64,000 nucleotides of DNA, from the NCBI RefSeq assembly GCF_947495325.1, contig NZ_CANLYK010000002.1, forward strand, positions 682,001 through 746,000, given 5' to 3'. A program made the translations under genes and the position numbers. Source of the DNA: an uncultured Allomuricauda sp. GTDB lineage: Bacteria > Bacteroidota > Bacteroidia > Flavobacteriales > Flavobacteriaceae. Shown piece by piece: positions 30,439 to 38,962 of the stretch. How positions within the stretch are numbered: the first letter of the stretch is position 1; each line of letters starts with the position of its first letter. The notes beneath the pieces were generated by a model, which had not been told where the DNA came from, did not search any database, and saw nothing but the letters and a program-made list of their open reading frames with translations.

Positions 30439-31023
30439 TTAAGGAATGGGATGATAACGATAATGCCCAATGATCTTAAAATCAAAAAGCATATCTTCCA
30501 AGACTTGTCCGCTGCCAATATTGTGTACTATTAGGTTCCGGTTGCCATTGTTGGATTTTTTGTTCACCACAATACCAATATGAGTAACAGCGCCGCCAAG
30601 GTTCCAGCAGACAACATCTCCAGGCAAGTAACCTTCTGGGTTATCTGTAATTGGTTTTTCTGCCCCTTTATTTTTAAAGAAGGTCATTAAATTTGGAACT
30701 CTTCTGTGGTCAATATTTTTATCTGTTGAGGTAAGTCCCCAAATTTTCGGATAGTTCGTAAAGTTGGCTTTCATGTCTTCGTGAACTAATTTTTGAAGGT
30801 CAACTCCTGTTTTTCGATACGCCCTGATTACAACATCGGTACAGACACCTTTGTCACTGGGGACATCTCCATTGGGATAATCAATTGAAAAATAACTTGG
30901 GTCATAGGTGACTTGTTGTTTTGTGAGTTCAAGGGCAGCATTGACCAAATCAAGATTTTCAACTACAGCCTGGGAAAGACAAAGATTAAATGATAAAAAT
31001 AAGAGTAACAATATTTTTTTCAT
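30439..31023 (-). CDS. DUF1287 domain-containing exported protein
   Basis: A 194-residue protein with a signal peptide (MKKILLLLFLSFNLCLSQA). DUF1287 features are the CTDVVIRAYRKTGVDLQ stretch, DHRRVPNLMTFFK, YLPGDVVCWNLGGAVTHIGI and VHNIGSG. Together they give a Cys-His-type NlpC/P60-like arrangement (Cys in GVCTDVV, His in THIGIV), so it may be a cell-wall or amide hydrolase, although the activity is not established. It lies 34 bases after the S41 peptidase gene in the same transcription direction. Confidence 0.85.
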   Translation of the reverse strand: MKKILLLLFLSFNLCLSQAVVENLDLVNAALELTKQQVTYDPSYFSIDYPNGDVPSDKGVCTDVVIRAYRKTGVDLQKLVHEDMKANFTNYPKIWGLTSTDKNIDHRRVPNLMTFFKNKGAEKPITDNPEGYLPGDVVCWNLGGAVTHIGIVVNKKSNNGNRNLIVHNIGSGQVLEDMLFDFKIIGHYRYHPIP

Positions 31024-31057
31024 GGTCTAGGGCCTAATGTAGATGTATGTACTTTTC

Positions 31058-32536
31058 TTATTTGCTAATAATTTCAAATACTTTTTCGAGTTCAATATCT
31101 TTTTCTGTAATTAGGTCTTCAATTGTTTTTTTAACCATAATATCTGGAGCTAACCCTTTATCAACCTGTTCAACGGTTGGATAATACCCAATTAAAGGAA
31201 TATCAATTTCTATTTTGGAGTTAGGTAACCTCAAAAAGAACATACTTCCTCCATTTGTTCCTTTTAGATTTCCTCCAGTCTCGGTCCCTATAATTGTTGC
31301 CATTTTATTTTGCTGCAATAAGTGAGCTAAAAAAAAGGTGGCAGAACTATTGGCTTCATTCACTAACAAGAACGCATCACCGGAAAAAGCATTTTCGTTT
31401 TTAGCAATTTTTTTAGAGGTGTTCTCTTTTTTCCATGTGTAAAACCCATTATTTAAATCGATTACTTTATCAGTTCTATCATAGAAGCTTTTATCCCAAG
31501 TTTTAAGATATGGTTTTAATTCATCAGAAATGACATCATAAGTAAGTAGCTCCTTATACTCAGGGAGCTCAATAGTCTTTTTTGCAAGATGATTTGCCAA
31601 TACTAGATTTACCTCTTCGTCACCACCTTCATTATCTCTAATATCGATGATAAGGTTAGGAATGTTTCTTGATTCAATTTCTTCAAAAGCATCCGCTAAA
31701 AACTTTTTCCAATCAAGGGTCATCTTGTAGGTTACGAAAGTACCCAGTTTTAAATAAGCGGTTTTAGGGTCTAAAATTTCAAAAGACCAAAGTTCATCAT
31801 AATTGGAAGCTTGTTTTCCATAGTTTTCTTCGATTCGGGTTAGCCTTTCACTTCTGCTAATTGGTTTTATTTCAACAGTAAAGCTTTCATCACTTCCTGT
31901 TTTATGTGCTTCCAGTTTGTAAACGGAATCTATAGGAGGATATAACAGTGGGAAATAAATATCAAAAGCTTCAAAAGTCCCCAAACCGGTTAGTTCCAAA
32001 TCCTTTAATCGTTTACCATCATTGCCCCCATCACCTTTCACATAGGTAAGTAGCGTATCGATAATCGTAGAAACAGGTACCTCATTAATTGAAATAATTT
32101 GAGTCTTGTTCAACAAATTATTGCCCGAAAGATTCTTGGTAATGACCATCTGTTTTTCAAAAAGAGAAAACGTAAAAGGTACTTTATCACTTTGGTTAAA
32201 AATGCTGTCTTGAATTATTTTGGGTTGGTTGTAATAGCTGCAGAAGGTATGTCCGCATTTTAGCTTACGTGTAAATCGTGATAAACTAAGATAAAATTCG
32301 GTAGTGGATAAGCTTCTGTTCAGTTCATTTTCAAGGTCTAGGAAATGCTTTTGAATGGCCGTACTATCTTGATATCTATATAGGCCAGGGTGATACTCTT
32401 CAAGCACTTCTTTTAATATCTTGTAATCCTCTTGTAGTTCAGCAACTAGTATAGAATCTTTCAGTACAGATTGTTGACCTAGTAATTGAAAACTAAAAGC
32501 AAAAAATAAGGTGATTGAAATTAGTATGTCCTTCAT
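31058..32536 (-). CDS. S41 family C-terminal processing-type peptidase
   Basis: A 492-residue exported protein. The ATG at 32536 begins a signal peptide (MKDILISITLFFAFSFQLLG); the frame upstream lies in palindromic intergenic DNA. A helical N-terminal cap (about 20-110) and a PDZ-like segment are followed by the TSPc catalytic domain at about 240-480, with NLIIDIRDNEGGDE, the probable nucleophile region NEANSSATFFLAHLLQ, and GTETGGNLKGTNGG. S41 enzymes cleave peptides through a Ser-Lys dyad. This one resembles the tricorn-like group common in Bacteroidota. It heads a group of four minus-strand genes. Confidence 0.88.
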   Translation of the reverse strand: MKDILISITLFFAFSFQLLGQQSVLKDSILVAELQEDYKILKEVLEEYHPGLYRYQDSTAIQKHFLDLENELNRSLSTTEFYLSLSRFTRKLKCGHTFCSYYNQPKIIQDSIFNQSDKVPFTFSLFEKQMVITKNLSGNNLLNKTQIISINEVPVSTIIDTLLTYVKGDGGNDGKRLKDLELTGLGTFEAFDIYFPLLYPPIDSVYKLEAHKTGSDESFTVEIKPISRSERLTRIEENYGKQASNYDELWSFEILDPKTAYLKLGTFVTYKMTLDWKKFLADAFEEIESRNIPNLIIDIRDNEGGDEEVNLVLANHLAKKTIELPEYKELLTYDVISDELKPYLKTWDKSFYDRTDKVIDLNNGFYTWKKENTSKKIAKNENAFSGDAFLLVNEANSSATFFLAHLLQQNKMATIIGTETGGNLKGTNGGSMFFLRLPNSKIEIDIPLIGYYPTVEQVDKGLAPDIMVKKTIEDLITEKDIELEKVFEIISK

Positions 32537-32604
32537 TTTATATACATGTTTTGTCACTATTCGATGTTTTGGCCAAGGTTCTGGGCCATAATTAGTTCGG
32601 GAAT

Positions 32605-32712
32605 AAAAGCGCAATTTTTTCCGTTTAAGCGATTAGCCGATTCTTTTTGATTTGGAGAACTTTATAAATATACCCAAACTTTGGGTTTTGCACCAAAATC
32701 CAAATTGCTTTT
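32605..32712. repeat. Asymmetric intergenic palindrome between DUF5946 and S41 genes
   Basis: AAAAGCGCAATT at 32605-32616 faces AATTGCTTTT at 32703-32712, complementary except for a two-base bulge. The 190-base gap has no gene. The bulged, widely spaced dyad recalls integron attC sites but lacks clear core-site consensus. Confidence 0.35.
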
Positions 32713-32726
32713 AGCCGTTATTCTGT

Positions 32727-33263
32727 CTAGTATTTTATATTGAATCCTGTTTCTTCTAGGAAGTGTAAAGCCCATTTTTCTATGGTTATTCTTTCTTTTG
32801 CCCAAGCATCCCACGAACTTTTTGCCCATATTTTGGACAGTTCAAAATGATGTTCTGGTTTTTCATTATCCCAAATATCGAAAATGGTCAGGCCATTAAA
32901 TTTTTCTGGCTTTTGTAACGGCTGCACCATTTTATGGGTTTTGTTGAATTGGGCAAATGCCATTTTTAACTCGGCTGCTGAATCCAAATTCATACTTTTC
33001 TCAAATAAGAAATATAAACTCACTAAATGAATGCCCACAGAGTTGACCGCTTTTTGATTTGTTACATCTCCTGGATGTTGGGTTGCATAAGCATCAACAG
33101 TATAATGATGGGCTTTTGAATATCTAAAATCAGAATATTCCTTTTCCAAAACTTCAGTAAACATTTCATAACAGCCTGGAGAAGAAAGCATGTACTCATG
33201 ACAATTCCCTTCAAGATTTAAAGACTTTGCACCACAAGAAAAACAAGGTTTATACTCTTCCAT
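32727..33263 (-). CDS. DUF5946 family protein
   Basis: A 178-residue soluble protein starting at ATG 33263 (an in-frame TTG at 33287 is less likely). The N-terminal metal-ribbon-like CFSCGAKS is followed by SPGCYEMF, HHYTVDAYATQHPGD and GIHLVSLYFLFE. These Cys and His positions are the recognisable marks of the DUF5946 group, which often occurs in mobile gene sets. No function is known. Palindromic spacers lie on both sides. Confidence 0.75.
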   Translation of the reverse strand: MEEYKPCFSCGAKSLNLEGNCHEYMLSSPGCYEMFTEVLEKEYSDFRYSKAHHYTVDAYATQHPGDVTNQKAVNSVGIHLVSLYFLFEKSMNLDSAAELKMAFAQFNKTHKMVQPLQKPEKFNGLTIFDIWDNEKPEHHFELSKIWAKSSWDAWAKERITIEKWALHFLEETGFNIKY

Positions 33264-33299
33264 TTTTTCCTTATTACAAGTTGTCAAGAAGGCTGTGAA

Positions 33300-33347
33300 A
33301 GCGGTCGTACCATGGTAATTTCCTTTAGTTGTAACGACTAAACCGCT
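33300..33347. repeat. Asymmetric intergenic palindrome between GH65 and DUF5946 genes
   Basis: AGCGGT (33300-33305) faces ACCGCT (33342-33347), and CGT (33306-33308) faces ACG (33334-33336), with extra unpaired bases on one side only. This is again a dyad with unpaired extrahelical bases. Confidence 0.35.
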
Positions 33348-33394
33348 ATTATTTTACATTACTTGCAGTTCGCCTATCCATATTTAATGACTTT

Positions 33395-35431
33395 TCATCT
33401 ATCAATTCTGTAGGTTTTATTATCTGTTCCAACACCTTTTATGGTAAGGGATTTCCATTGTTTTGGAAGAATAGGGTCTTTTTGAACTATTCCTTTATCT
33501 GTAAACTCCAGTCCGCCAAAACCAAAAAGCACACTTTGCAACATTCCACCGGCACCAGTCGCAAAATATGAAAAGTTCGAAGTCGCCACTTCTGATAAAG
33601 CACCAAAAGGAGCTTGTTGGTTGGGTACATAGCTTTCCTTGAAAAGTCGGTACGCATTATCTACATCGCCTTGTCTTGCATACAATATTGAAAAAATGGA
33701 TTTACCCATTGCAGGGCCATCTTTTGATAATTTTGGTTCATAATATTTCAAATCCTTTACTATTGTTTCTTTATCAGCCACAATATTTAAGGGAAATGAA
33801 AGTAAGTTTACATCCGCTTGTTTAATTATTTCTCCATTGTAATTTTCGTGCTCTTTACTCGTACCATCTTCAAATTTCAGTATATTAATATTTTCTGATA
33901 CCAACTGCCACTCTGGGTTTGGTGCAATACCAATTTCATTGGCGGCTTTGGTTGCAAATTGTAGTGCAGTAATTGCAGCTCCATTGGTAAAAGCATTGTC
34001 ATTTACATTAGGCGCAAATTCATTTGCACCAACAACATTATTAATGGAGTAACTGCCATTATTGTTAGCGGTTACACGACTTACCCAAAAATCTGCTACC
34101 TCTTTCATTAAAGGATATCCTTTTTCGGATAACCATTTTTTATCTTGGGTGACGCGGTAATAATTCCAAAATGCAATTCCAATATCAGCTGTTATGTGAT
34201 GTTCAAATGGGCCGGTAAGAGCAAAAGGTGGAGTAGCCTCTTCTCCAGTATCATCACTCTCCCAAGGAAACATAGCACCTTTATAACCATAATTGATTGC
34301 TCGTTTCTTAGCGGGTTCTAATCTGTCAGAACGATAATTTACCAAAGAACGGGCAATGTCTTGATTAAGCAAGAGCAAGGGAGGAAACATCCATAATTCT
34401 GTATCCCAAAAGATATGTCCATTATAAGGAGTTTGTAATGAGAGTCCCATTGGAGCAATGCTTAAGTCTGAATCTCCGCGACCAAAAGCATACAAATGGT
34501 ACAATGCCAAACGTACATCTTGTTGCGATTGTAAATCACCTTCAATAATTATATCTCCTTGCCAAAGTTTATCCCATAAATCCTTGTGGCCAGCTAAAAG
34601 AACATCTTTTGAATTCAGTAAATTGAAAATTACCATTCGTTCTGATTCTGATTTTGGGTCAGAGAAATTTTTGGTAGTGCATTGAGCACCGGTCCAAGCA
34701 AAATTTAGATTCTGATTTTTCTTGATGTTGTAATCAAAGGATAATGTGTTTTCATATTCTGAAATGATTTGATGCTTCAATTCAGGTCTTTGGTGTTCTC
34801 TGGAGGAGTTTATGTGATGCCATATGAATGTTCCGGATGTACTTACAAGATGTTTGCCAAATGGACTTTTCGCAACTGATTGCAAGATTGGCATTGTTGT
34901 TTCCACATCTTTTAATATCTGAAATGTGTTTTTTGGGGTCTGATACTCTTTTGGGGTTAGTATTTTTCCTGTAACTTTTACATCAATTTCTTTTAAAGCT
35001 TCAATACTAATATCTATATATCCTGTATACTGTAAATTACGAAGAGCATAAACTGTACAAGAAACTGTCGCTTTATCTTTATAGTCGAAACTTGTGGTTA
35101 GAGCGGCATTTTTCATATCCATAGTTTGCTGCCAATTGGTGATATTTTCTTCTGCAATTTTTTCTCCGTCAATAAACATGTCAAGGTTTCCAAAATTCAT
35201 ACCGTGAAGAACTTGACCTACTTTTAGGTTAGGGTCAACATCATAAACATTGTTTAGTACAATATGCTTTATTTTTAGAGGTTTTGAAGATGATAACATT
35301 CCAATTCTACCATTTGCAATAGCAATTCCTGTATAATCAGAATTGTCATTCGTGCTTATGTGCCATTCGTCATTTTGAGCGATTATTATTGAACTTGAAA
35401 TAAATAATAATATGAAAAGTATTTTTCTCAT
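33395..35431 (-). CDS. Glycoside hydrolase family 65 protein, exported
   Basis: A 678-residue protein with a signal peptide (MRKILFILLFISSSIIIAQ). An N-terminal beta-sandwich (about 20-270) is followed by an (alpha/alpha)6 barrel with the GH65 substrate region YNGHIFWDTELWMFPPLLLL, KGAMFPWESDDTGEE, and the general-acid Glu in VVGANEFAPNVNDNAFTNG. GH65 contains phosphorylases and hydrolases acting on alpha-glucosides. Export argues for a hydrolase, since phosphorylases need cytosolic phosphate; Bacteroidota kojibiose hydrolases belong here. There is no SusC/SusD pair nearby. The substrate (kojibiose, trehalose or another alpha-glucoside) is inferred. Confidence 0.88.
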   Translation of the reverse strand: MRKILFILLFISSSIIIAQNDEWHISTNDNSDYTGIAIANGRIGMLSSSKPLKIKHIVLNNVYDVDPNLKVGQVLHGMNFGNLDMFIDGEKIAEENITNWQQTMDMKNAALTTSFDYKDKATVSCTVYALRNLQYTGYIDISIEALKEIDVKVTGKILTPKEYQTPKNTFQILKDVETTMPILQSVAKSPFGKHLVSTSGTFIWHHINSSREHQRPELKHQIISEYENTLSFDYNIKKNQNLNFAWTGAQCTTKNFSDPKSESERMVIFNLLNSKDVLLAGHKDLWDKLWQGDIIIEGDLQSQQDVRLALYHLYAFGRGDSDLSIAPMGLSLQTPYNGHIFWDTELWMFPPLLLLNQDIARSLVNYRSDRLEPAKKRAINYGYKGAMFPWESDDTGEEATPPFALTGPFEHHITADIGIAFWNYYRVTQDKKWLSEKGYPLMKEVADFWVSRVTANNNGSYSINNVVGANEFAPNVNDNAFTNGAAITALQFATKAANEIGIAPNPEWQLVSENINILKFEDGTSKEHENYNGEIIKQADVNLLSFPLNIVADKETIVKDLKYYEPKLSKDGPAMGKSIFSILYARQGDVDNAYRLFKESYVPNQQAPFGALSEVATSNFSYFATGAGGMLQSVLFGFGGLEFTDKGIVQKDPILPKQWKSLTIKGVGTDNKTYRIDR

Positions 35432-35550
35432 TACTGTTTGTTTTTTTATGAATGCCGACTTCAGTGCACAATGTAGTGCTTTGATTTCTACAGAAATATA
35501 ATAAAATCGTATAACTATGCTAAGGGAGTCTGAGGTGTGAGTCCTGGCTT

Positions 35551-36384
35551 TTATTGTTCAATAAATTCTATTGTCACCTTTATGGATTTTTCAGATTCCT
35601 TGCCAATCCAAAATAAATGCCCCCATTCATTGTCCAATTTAACTAGTCTTGAATTTTGAATTTTCTCTTTGGAATGTATTGCATGTTCAAACGAAACGCT
35701 GTTATCATATGTACTATGGATTACAAGGCTTGGGCATTTTATCTTTTTAATCGTGTCTTCATTAATATCTTGGTCTATGTCATTTAGAAATCCTCTTTTT
35801 GAGCGATAATGTTTGATGGCCGAAATAAGTTCTTCAATATCCTCTCTACGAAGTTCATGTGCTGGATACGTTGAAAATTGAGGATAAAAACTGTTGGCTA
35901 TGACCTTTGGGAGAATTTTGGAAAAGAATGTAACCATGCCCCAGGTGATTCTTTCCATTTTCGGATTGAAAATTATTTTTGCTGTTTTATAGATCTTCTC
36001 GTTTTTATTGAGCCATTTTTTAGAGATAGCCGATGCAAGAATCAACTTGCTTACTTTATCAGGATGATTAGCGGCCAGTTCAATTGCAGTCAGTCCACCC
36101 GCGGAAATACCATAAACAATGACATTGTCCAACGATAAATTATTTAGTAATTCCGATATTAATTCGGCTGCTTGTTTTGGGGTTCGGTTTCCATTTACAG
36201 GAGTTTTGCCGTATCCAGGTCGGGAAGGATTTATTAATAGGAATTTTTCTAAATCAAACCCTTTGTGGCAAAGTGTTTCATTACAACTTGAATGTCCACC
36301 GTGCAGAAATAAAATGGGGATTCCCTTTCCAATTGAACTGTATTCAATATCTCCAAGCGGGGTATTTGCTATTTTACAGTCCAT
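35551..36384 (-). CDS. Alpha/beta hydrolase
   Basis: A 277-residue cytoplasmic enzyme. The oxyanion motif is LFLHGGHSS, the nucleophile elbow VYGISAGGLTAIELA (G-I-S-A-G), the acid Asp is in IHSTYDNSVS and the catalytic His in NEWGHLFWIG, so the triad is complete. The substrate is not predictable. It stands alone between the GH65 and CPBP genes, with gaps of 119 and 73 bases. Confidence 0.88.
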   Translation of the reverse strand: MDCKIANTPLGDIEYSSIGKGIPILFLHGGHSSCNETLCHKGFDLEKFLLINPSRPGYGKTPVNGNRTPKQAAELISELLNNLSLDNVIVYGISAGGLTAIELAANHPDKVSKLILASAISKKWLNKNEKIYKTAKIIFNPKMERITWGMVTFFSKILPKVIANSFYPQFSTYPAHELRREDIEELISAIKHYRSKRGFLNDIDQDINEDTIKKIKCPSLVIHSTYDNSVSFEHAIHSKEKIQNSRLVKLDNEWGHLFWIGKESEKSIKVTIEFIEQ

Positions 36385-36420
36385 ATTTGAGTTTCTTCTA
36401 CTTCCCTATAATGGTCTCGT

Positions 36421-36435
36421 ATAACCTTAAGTTAT
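36421..36435. repeat. Short intergenic palindrome between alpha/beta hydrolase and CPBP genes
   Basis: ATAACCTTAAGTTAT is an inverted repeat (ATAAC / GTTAT around CTTAA). It sits in a 73-base spacer that also has the motif TATACGAGACCATTATA on the minus strand, similar to TATACAATACCGTTATA in the spacer at 38870-38962. Confidence 0.35.
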
Positions 36436-36457
36436 GGGGTAATGCGTTAATTTTTGA

Positions 36458-37312
36458 CTACATAGTGTTGTGGCTTCTTTTTACTATTTTTTTCTGTTTA
36501 ATTGATAATCTCAAAAATATAATACATACTAAAAGCAATAATATTATGGACAAAATAGAATCTTCTATTCCAAATTCACTTCCTATTAATAAAACAGGGC
36601 CATCAAAAGTTGAATTGATTATATGTTCCTCTTCTGTTCCAGACAGATTGGAACCATAAAAGGGCTGTGCAAAGTTCCATCCCAAATGGAATGCAAAAGG
36701 GAGCCATAATCTTTTCGTATAGGTGTACATAATACTATGTGCAAATCCAAAGGTTAATAATAATAGAATAGACAATAAGGTAACATTGTCATTAAACAAA
36801 TGCGGAACCGTGAAAATGATGGATATTAATAGCAAAGCCAAATAAGTGCCAATCCACTTTTCTATGATTCTATAGATAATCAGTCTAAAAAAAACCTCTT
36901 CGATTAAGGCCGCTAGAACTAAAAACGAAAATGGGGCCAATAAATACGATAGGTCAGAAATACCATCAATGGAATAGTAGCCGAATAGATAAAGAATTAA
37001 AATAACGAAAGACAAAACCAAAAACCCGAAAAGAAAGCCGCCAAATAATTCTGTCTTTAAATTTGTTTTGGAAAGTTCCTTAATTTCTCTTTTTTCAAAC
37101 AGTTTAAAAAAATAAAAATAGCTCAGTAATAAGACAATAACAGAGAAATAATTTATTATGGCATCTCCAGTTGGTTTAGAATCAATAAGATGGTAAACTA
37201 TGGGTTTTGTAACCAAATTTTGAATTCCAATAAGAACTCCGAGACAAATTGCAATCCCTAAAACTATTTTTACTATAGGAAAGTGAATTATTTTTTTTAA
37301 GGTAGGTTTCAT
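36458..37312 (-). CDS. CPBP family intramembrane metalloprotease
   Basis: A 284-residue multi-pass membrane protein with about eight hydrophobic segments. The CPBP (Abi) catalytic motifs are all present: AALIEEVFFRLIIYR with the Glu-Glu and Arg, FTVPHLFN with the first His, and LPFAFHLGWNFAQP with the second His-containing motif. Relatives include prenyl-protein proteases and bacteriocin self-immunity proteins. No bacteriocin gene is nearby. The start is an ATG at 37312. Confidence 0.88.
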   Translation of the reverse strand: MKPTLKKIIHFPIVKIVLGIAICLGVLIGIQNLVTKPIVYHLIDSKPTGDAIINYFSVIVLLLSYFYFFKLFEKREIKELSKTNLKTELFGGFLFGFLVLSFVILILYLFGYYSIDGISDLSYLLAPFSFLVLAALIEEVFFRLIIYRIIEKWIGTYLALLLISIIFTVPHLFNDNVTLLSILLLLTFGFAHSIMYTYTKRLWLPFAFHLGWNFAQPFYGSNLSGTEEEHIINSTFDGPVLLIGSEFGIEDSILSIILLLLVCIIFLRLSIKQKKIVKRSHNTM

Positions 37313-37378
37313 TGTTAAATTTCAGGGTTGATTCAAATAAGTTTTAAAGGTTTGTATAGATAATCTTTTTAGTACTAT

Positions 37379-37846
37379 TTACATCTTATTTTGTTTGGTT
37401 TTTATTTCAAGATTGAAATGGTTAACCTTTTCACCTTTACCTATGGTAGATTCGTAAAATTTAATAGCCTGCTCATCTTCAGAATGTGCCTCTACGAAAA
37501 TTGTTTCAATTCCGTTCTTTGTGGAATACTCTTTTAGGAAGTTAATTAATTCTTTTCCTATTCCTTGGTTATGAAGTTCAGTTTTTACGGCTATATCATA
37601 AATATATAATTCGCTTTTGTCATTATAATACCTTTTTAGTTCATAGGCGGTCAATCCACCAATAATTTTATCATTCTTTAATACTGCAACTGCATAAAAA
37701 TCTGGTTTGGCCAATAACTTCTCCAAATGCTCTTTTGAGCCTACTGTGTGGGACTCTTCAAAAACCTCGTTCAATAATTCAATAAGTTCTATAAATAAGT
37801 TTAAATCATTCTTTTGAAGTCTTGAAATTTTTAAACTTTCTTTCAT
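37379..37846 (-). CDS. GNAT acetyltransferase, AAC(3)-I-like
   Basis: A 155-residue acetyltransferase. The acetyl-CoA-binding motif A reads YIYDIAVKTELHNQGIGKEL (R/Q-x-x-G-x-G/A region), followed by IETIFVEAHSEDEQAIKFY. The block SELYIYDIAV and the general layout are those of the AAC(3)-I aminoglycoside 3-N-acetyltransferase group. Whether it modifies aminoglycosides is unknown; many environmental relatives have not been shown to confer resistance. It is flanked by a palindromic spacer on its upstream side. Confidence 0.82.
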   Translation of the reverse strand: MKESLKISRLQKNDLNLFIELIELLNEVFEESHTVGSKEHLEKLLAKPDFYAVAVLKNDKIIGGLTAYELKRYYNDKSELYIYDIAVKTELHNQGIGKELINFLKEYSTKNGIETIFVEAHSEDEQAIKFYESTIGKGEKVNHFNLEIKTKQNKM

Positions 37847-37863
37847 GTTAGTTTTCCATTAAA

Positions 37864-37983
37864 CACAAAATGGCATATCACAGGTTATACGTGCGAATTC
37901 TTCAGTTTGGTGTAGACTTTAGCAATTTCGAGAGTATTTGGAATTTGTCAAATTCGCTGTAATTGCGATTATGCATTGTTGTG
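37864..37983. repeat. attC-like imperfect palindrome between GNAT and YciI genes
   Basis: Outer arms CACAAAATGGCATA (37864-37877) and TATGCATTGTTGTG (37970-37983) are complementary at both ends with four mismatched positions in the middle. Inner arms GCGAATT (37893-37899) and AATTCGC (37951-37957) match perfectly. The nested, interrupted, about 120-base dyad lies in a gene-free spacer. It resembles the folding pattern of integron attC sites but core sites are not canonical. Confidence 0.4.
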
Positions 37984-37995
37984 TGTTCGTATAGT

Positions 37996-38283
37996 TTATT
38001 TAATCAAAAATTTCAATTCGTCACAAGTTTTGCTTGGCACAAATTCAGTTAGTTCATAATCCGCTACTCCGTTTTTCTTAAAAGGGTCTTTTTCAATTAT
38101 TTTTTCTAATTCTGATTTTGATTCAATATTCGATAAGATTATTCCACCTGTTCTTGGAATTTTTCGTCCGGAGGCAATGAAATGTTCCAATTCATATTGT
38201 TCATTTAAAAATTCAATATGGTCGTTAAGAAATTGGTCAACTTTTTTCAATTCGGTTTTATAAGTCAGATTTATTATGAACAT
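37996..38283 (-). CDS. YciI family protein
   Basis: A 95-residue protein with a dimeric alpha/beta (ferredoxin-like) YciI fold. It starts MFIINLTYKTELKKVDQFLN, has the conserved Asp-His pair in LNDHIEFLNEQ, the GRKIPRTGGIILSNI strand and the ending DYELTEFVPSK. These proteins are small putative enzymes of uncertain activity. There is no signal peptide. Palindromic spacers lie on both sides. Confidence 0.85.
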   Translation of the reverse strand: MFIINLTYKTELKKVDQFLNDHIEFLNEQYELEHFIASGRKIPRTGGIILSNIESKSELEKIIEKDPFKKNGVADYELTEFVPSKTCDELKFLIK

Positions 38284-38331
38284 TTAGATTTCCTTTTTAA
38301 TTCGATTTTCACTAACATCTATTTAGGGATG

Positions 38332-38384
38332 ACATATTAAAAGTAGGCGAGAACAAACAATTACGTATAGCCCTTTTTATATGT
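38332..38384. repeat. Imperfect palindrome between YciI and SnoaL-like genes
   Basis: ACATATTAAAAG (38332-38343) and CTTTTTATATGT (38373-38384) are complementary in 11 of 12 positions, separated by 29 bases. It lies in a 109-base spacer and could also act as a transcription terminator in one direction. Confidence 0.45.
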
Positions 38385-38392
38385 TGTTTGGT

Positions 38393-38869
38393 CTATTCAA
38401 TTGAATAATGGTCCGCATCTCCATATATGACTTTCCATTTTCCATCCCGTCTTTCCCATACAAAGGTATTTGGACCTGTGGACTGAGTAATTGTTCCATC
38501 TTTTGCAACGATTGAATCGGTAAATATGAATGACGAAATGGCATGATTATTTCCGAGTGGAATAATTCTTAAACTATCCCATTCCGTGTTAAAGCTTTCC
38601 AAGGATAACATGAAGTCCCTTGAACTTTCACTAACCTTTTCATATGTAATATGATTACCGTCTGACAACATGGTGAATTCTGGCCATAATAAATCCAAAA
38701 CTCCTTCTGAACTCAAAGTTGTATCAGCCTTTTGAAAGGCATTAACGTGACTTTTCACCTGCTCAATCAACTCAAGAGGATTACGCTCTTCTACATCTAC
38801 TTTTTCACCGCAGCTTAAAAGTATCAATAACAAGCAAGAAATTGGGCACAAAGAGATTTTAAAATTCAT
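38393..38869 (-). CDS. SnoaL/NTF2-like lipoprotein
   Basis: A 158-residue lipoprotein with lipobox LLLILLSC (Cys at about residue 20). The mature part starts with a helical ELIEQVKSHVNAFQKADTTL and ends FVWERRDGKWKVIYGDADHY. This RDGKWKV strand pattern is typical of NTF2-like (SnoaL/DUF4440) cone-shaped domains. The ligand or reaction is unknown. It is transcribed in the same direction as the deiminase-like gene upstream, 93 bases apart. Confidence 0.78.
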   Translation of the reverse strand: MNFKISLCPISCLLLILLSCGEKVDVEERNPLELIEQVKSHVNAFQKADTTLSSEGVLDLLWPEFTMLSDGNHITYEKVSESSRDFMLSLESFNTEWDSLRIIPLGNNHAISSFIFTDSIVAKDGTITQSTGPNTFVWERRDGKWKVIYGDADHYSIE

Positions 38870-38962
38870 GTCTTACAAATGTTAAAGAAAATTACTTATA
38901 ACGGTATTGTATATGAAAAGCAACGGATTTTTAAGCACTACTTTTCAGATTATAAGCAATCT

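Noticed and set aside
36458..37312. Bacteriocin immunity or phage defence role for the CPBP protein
   Set aside because: No bacteriocin precursor, maturation enzyme or other defence gene lies nearby, so only the protease family is claimed.
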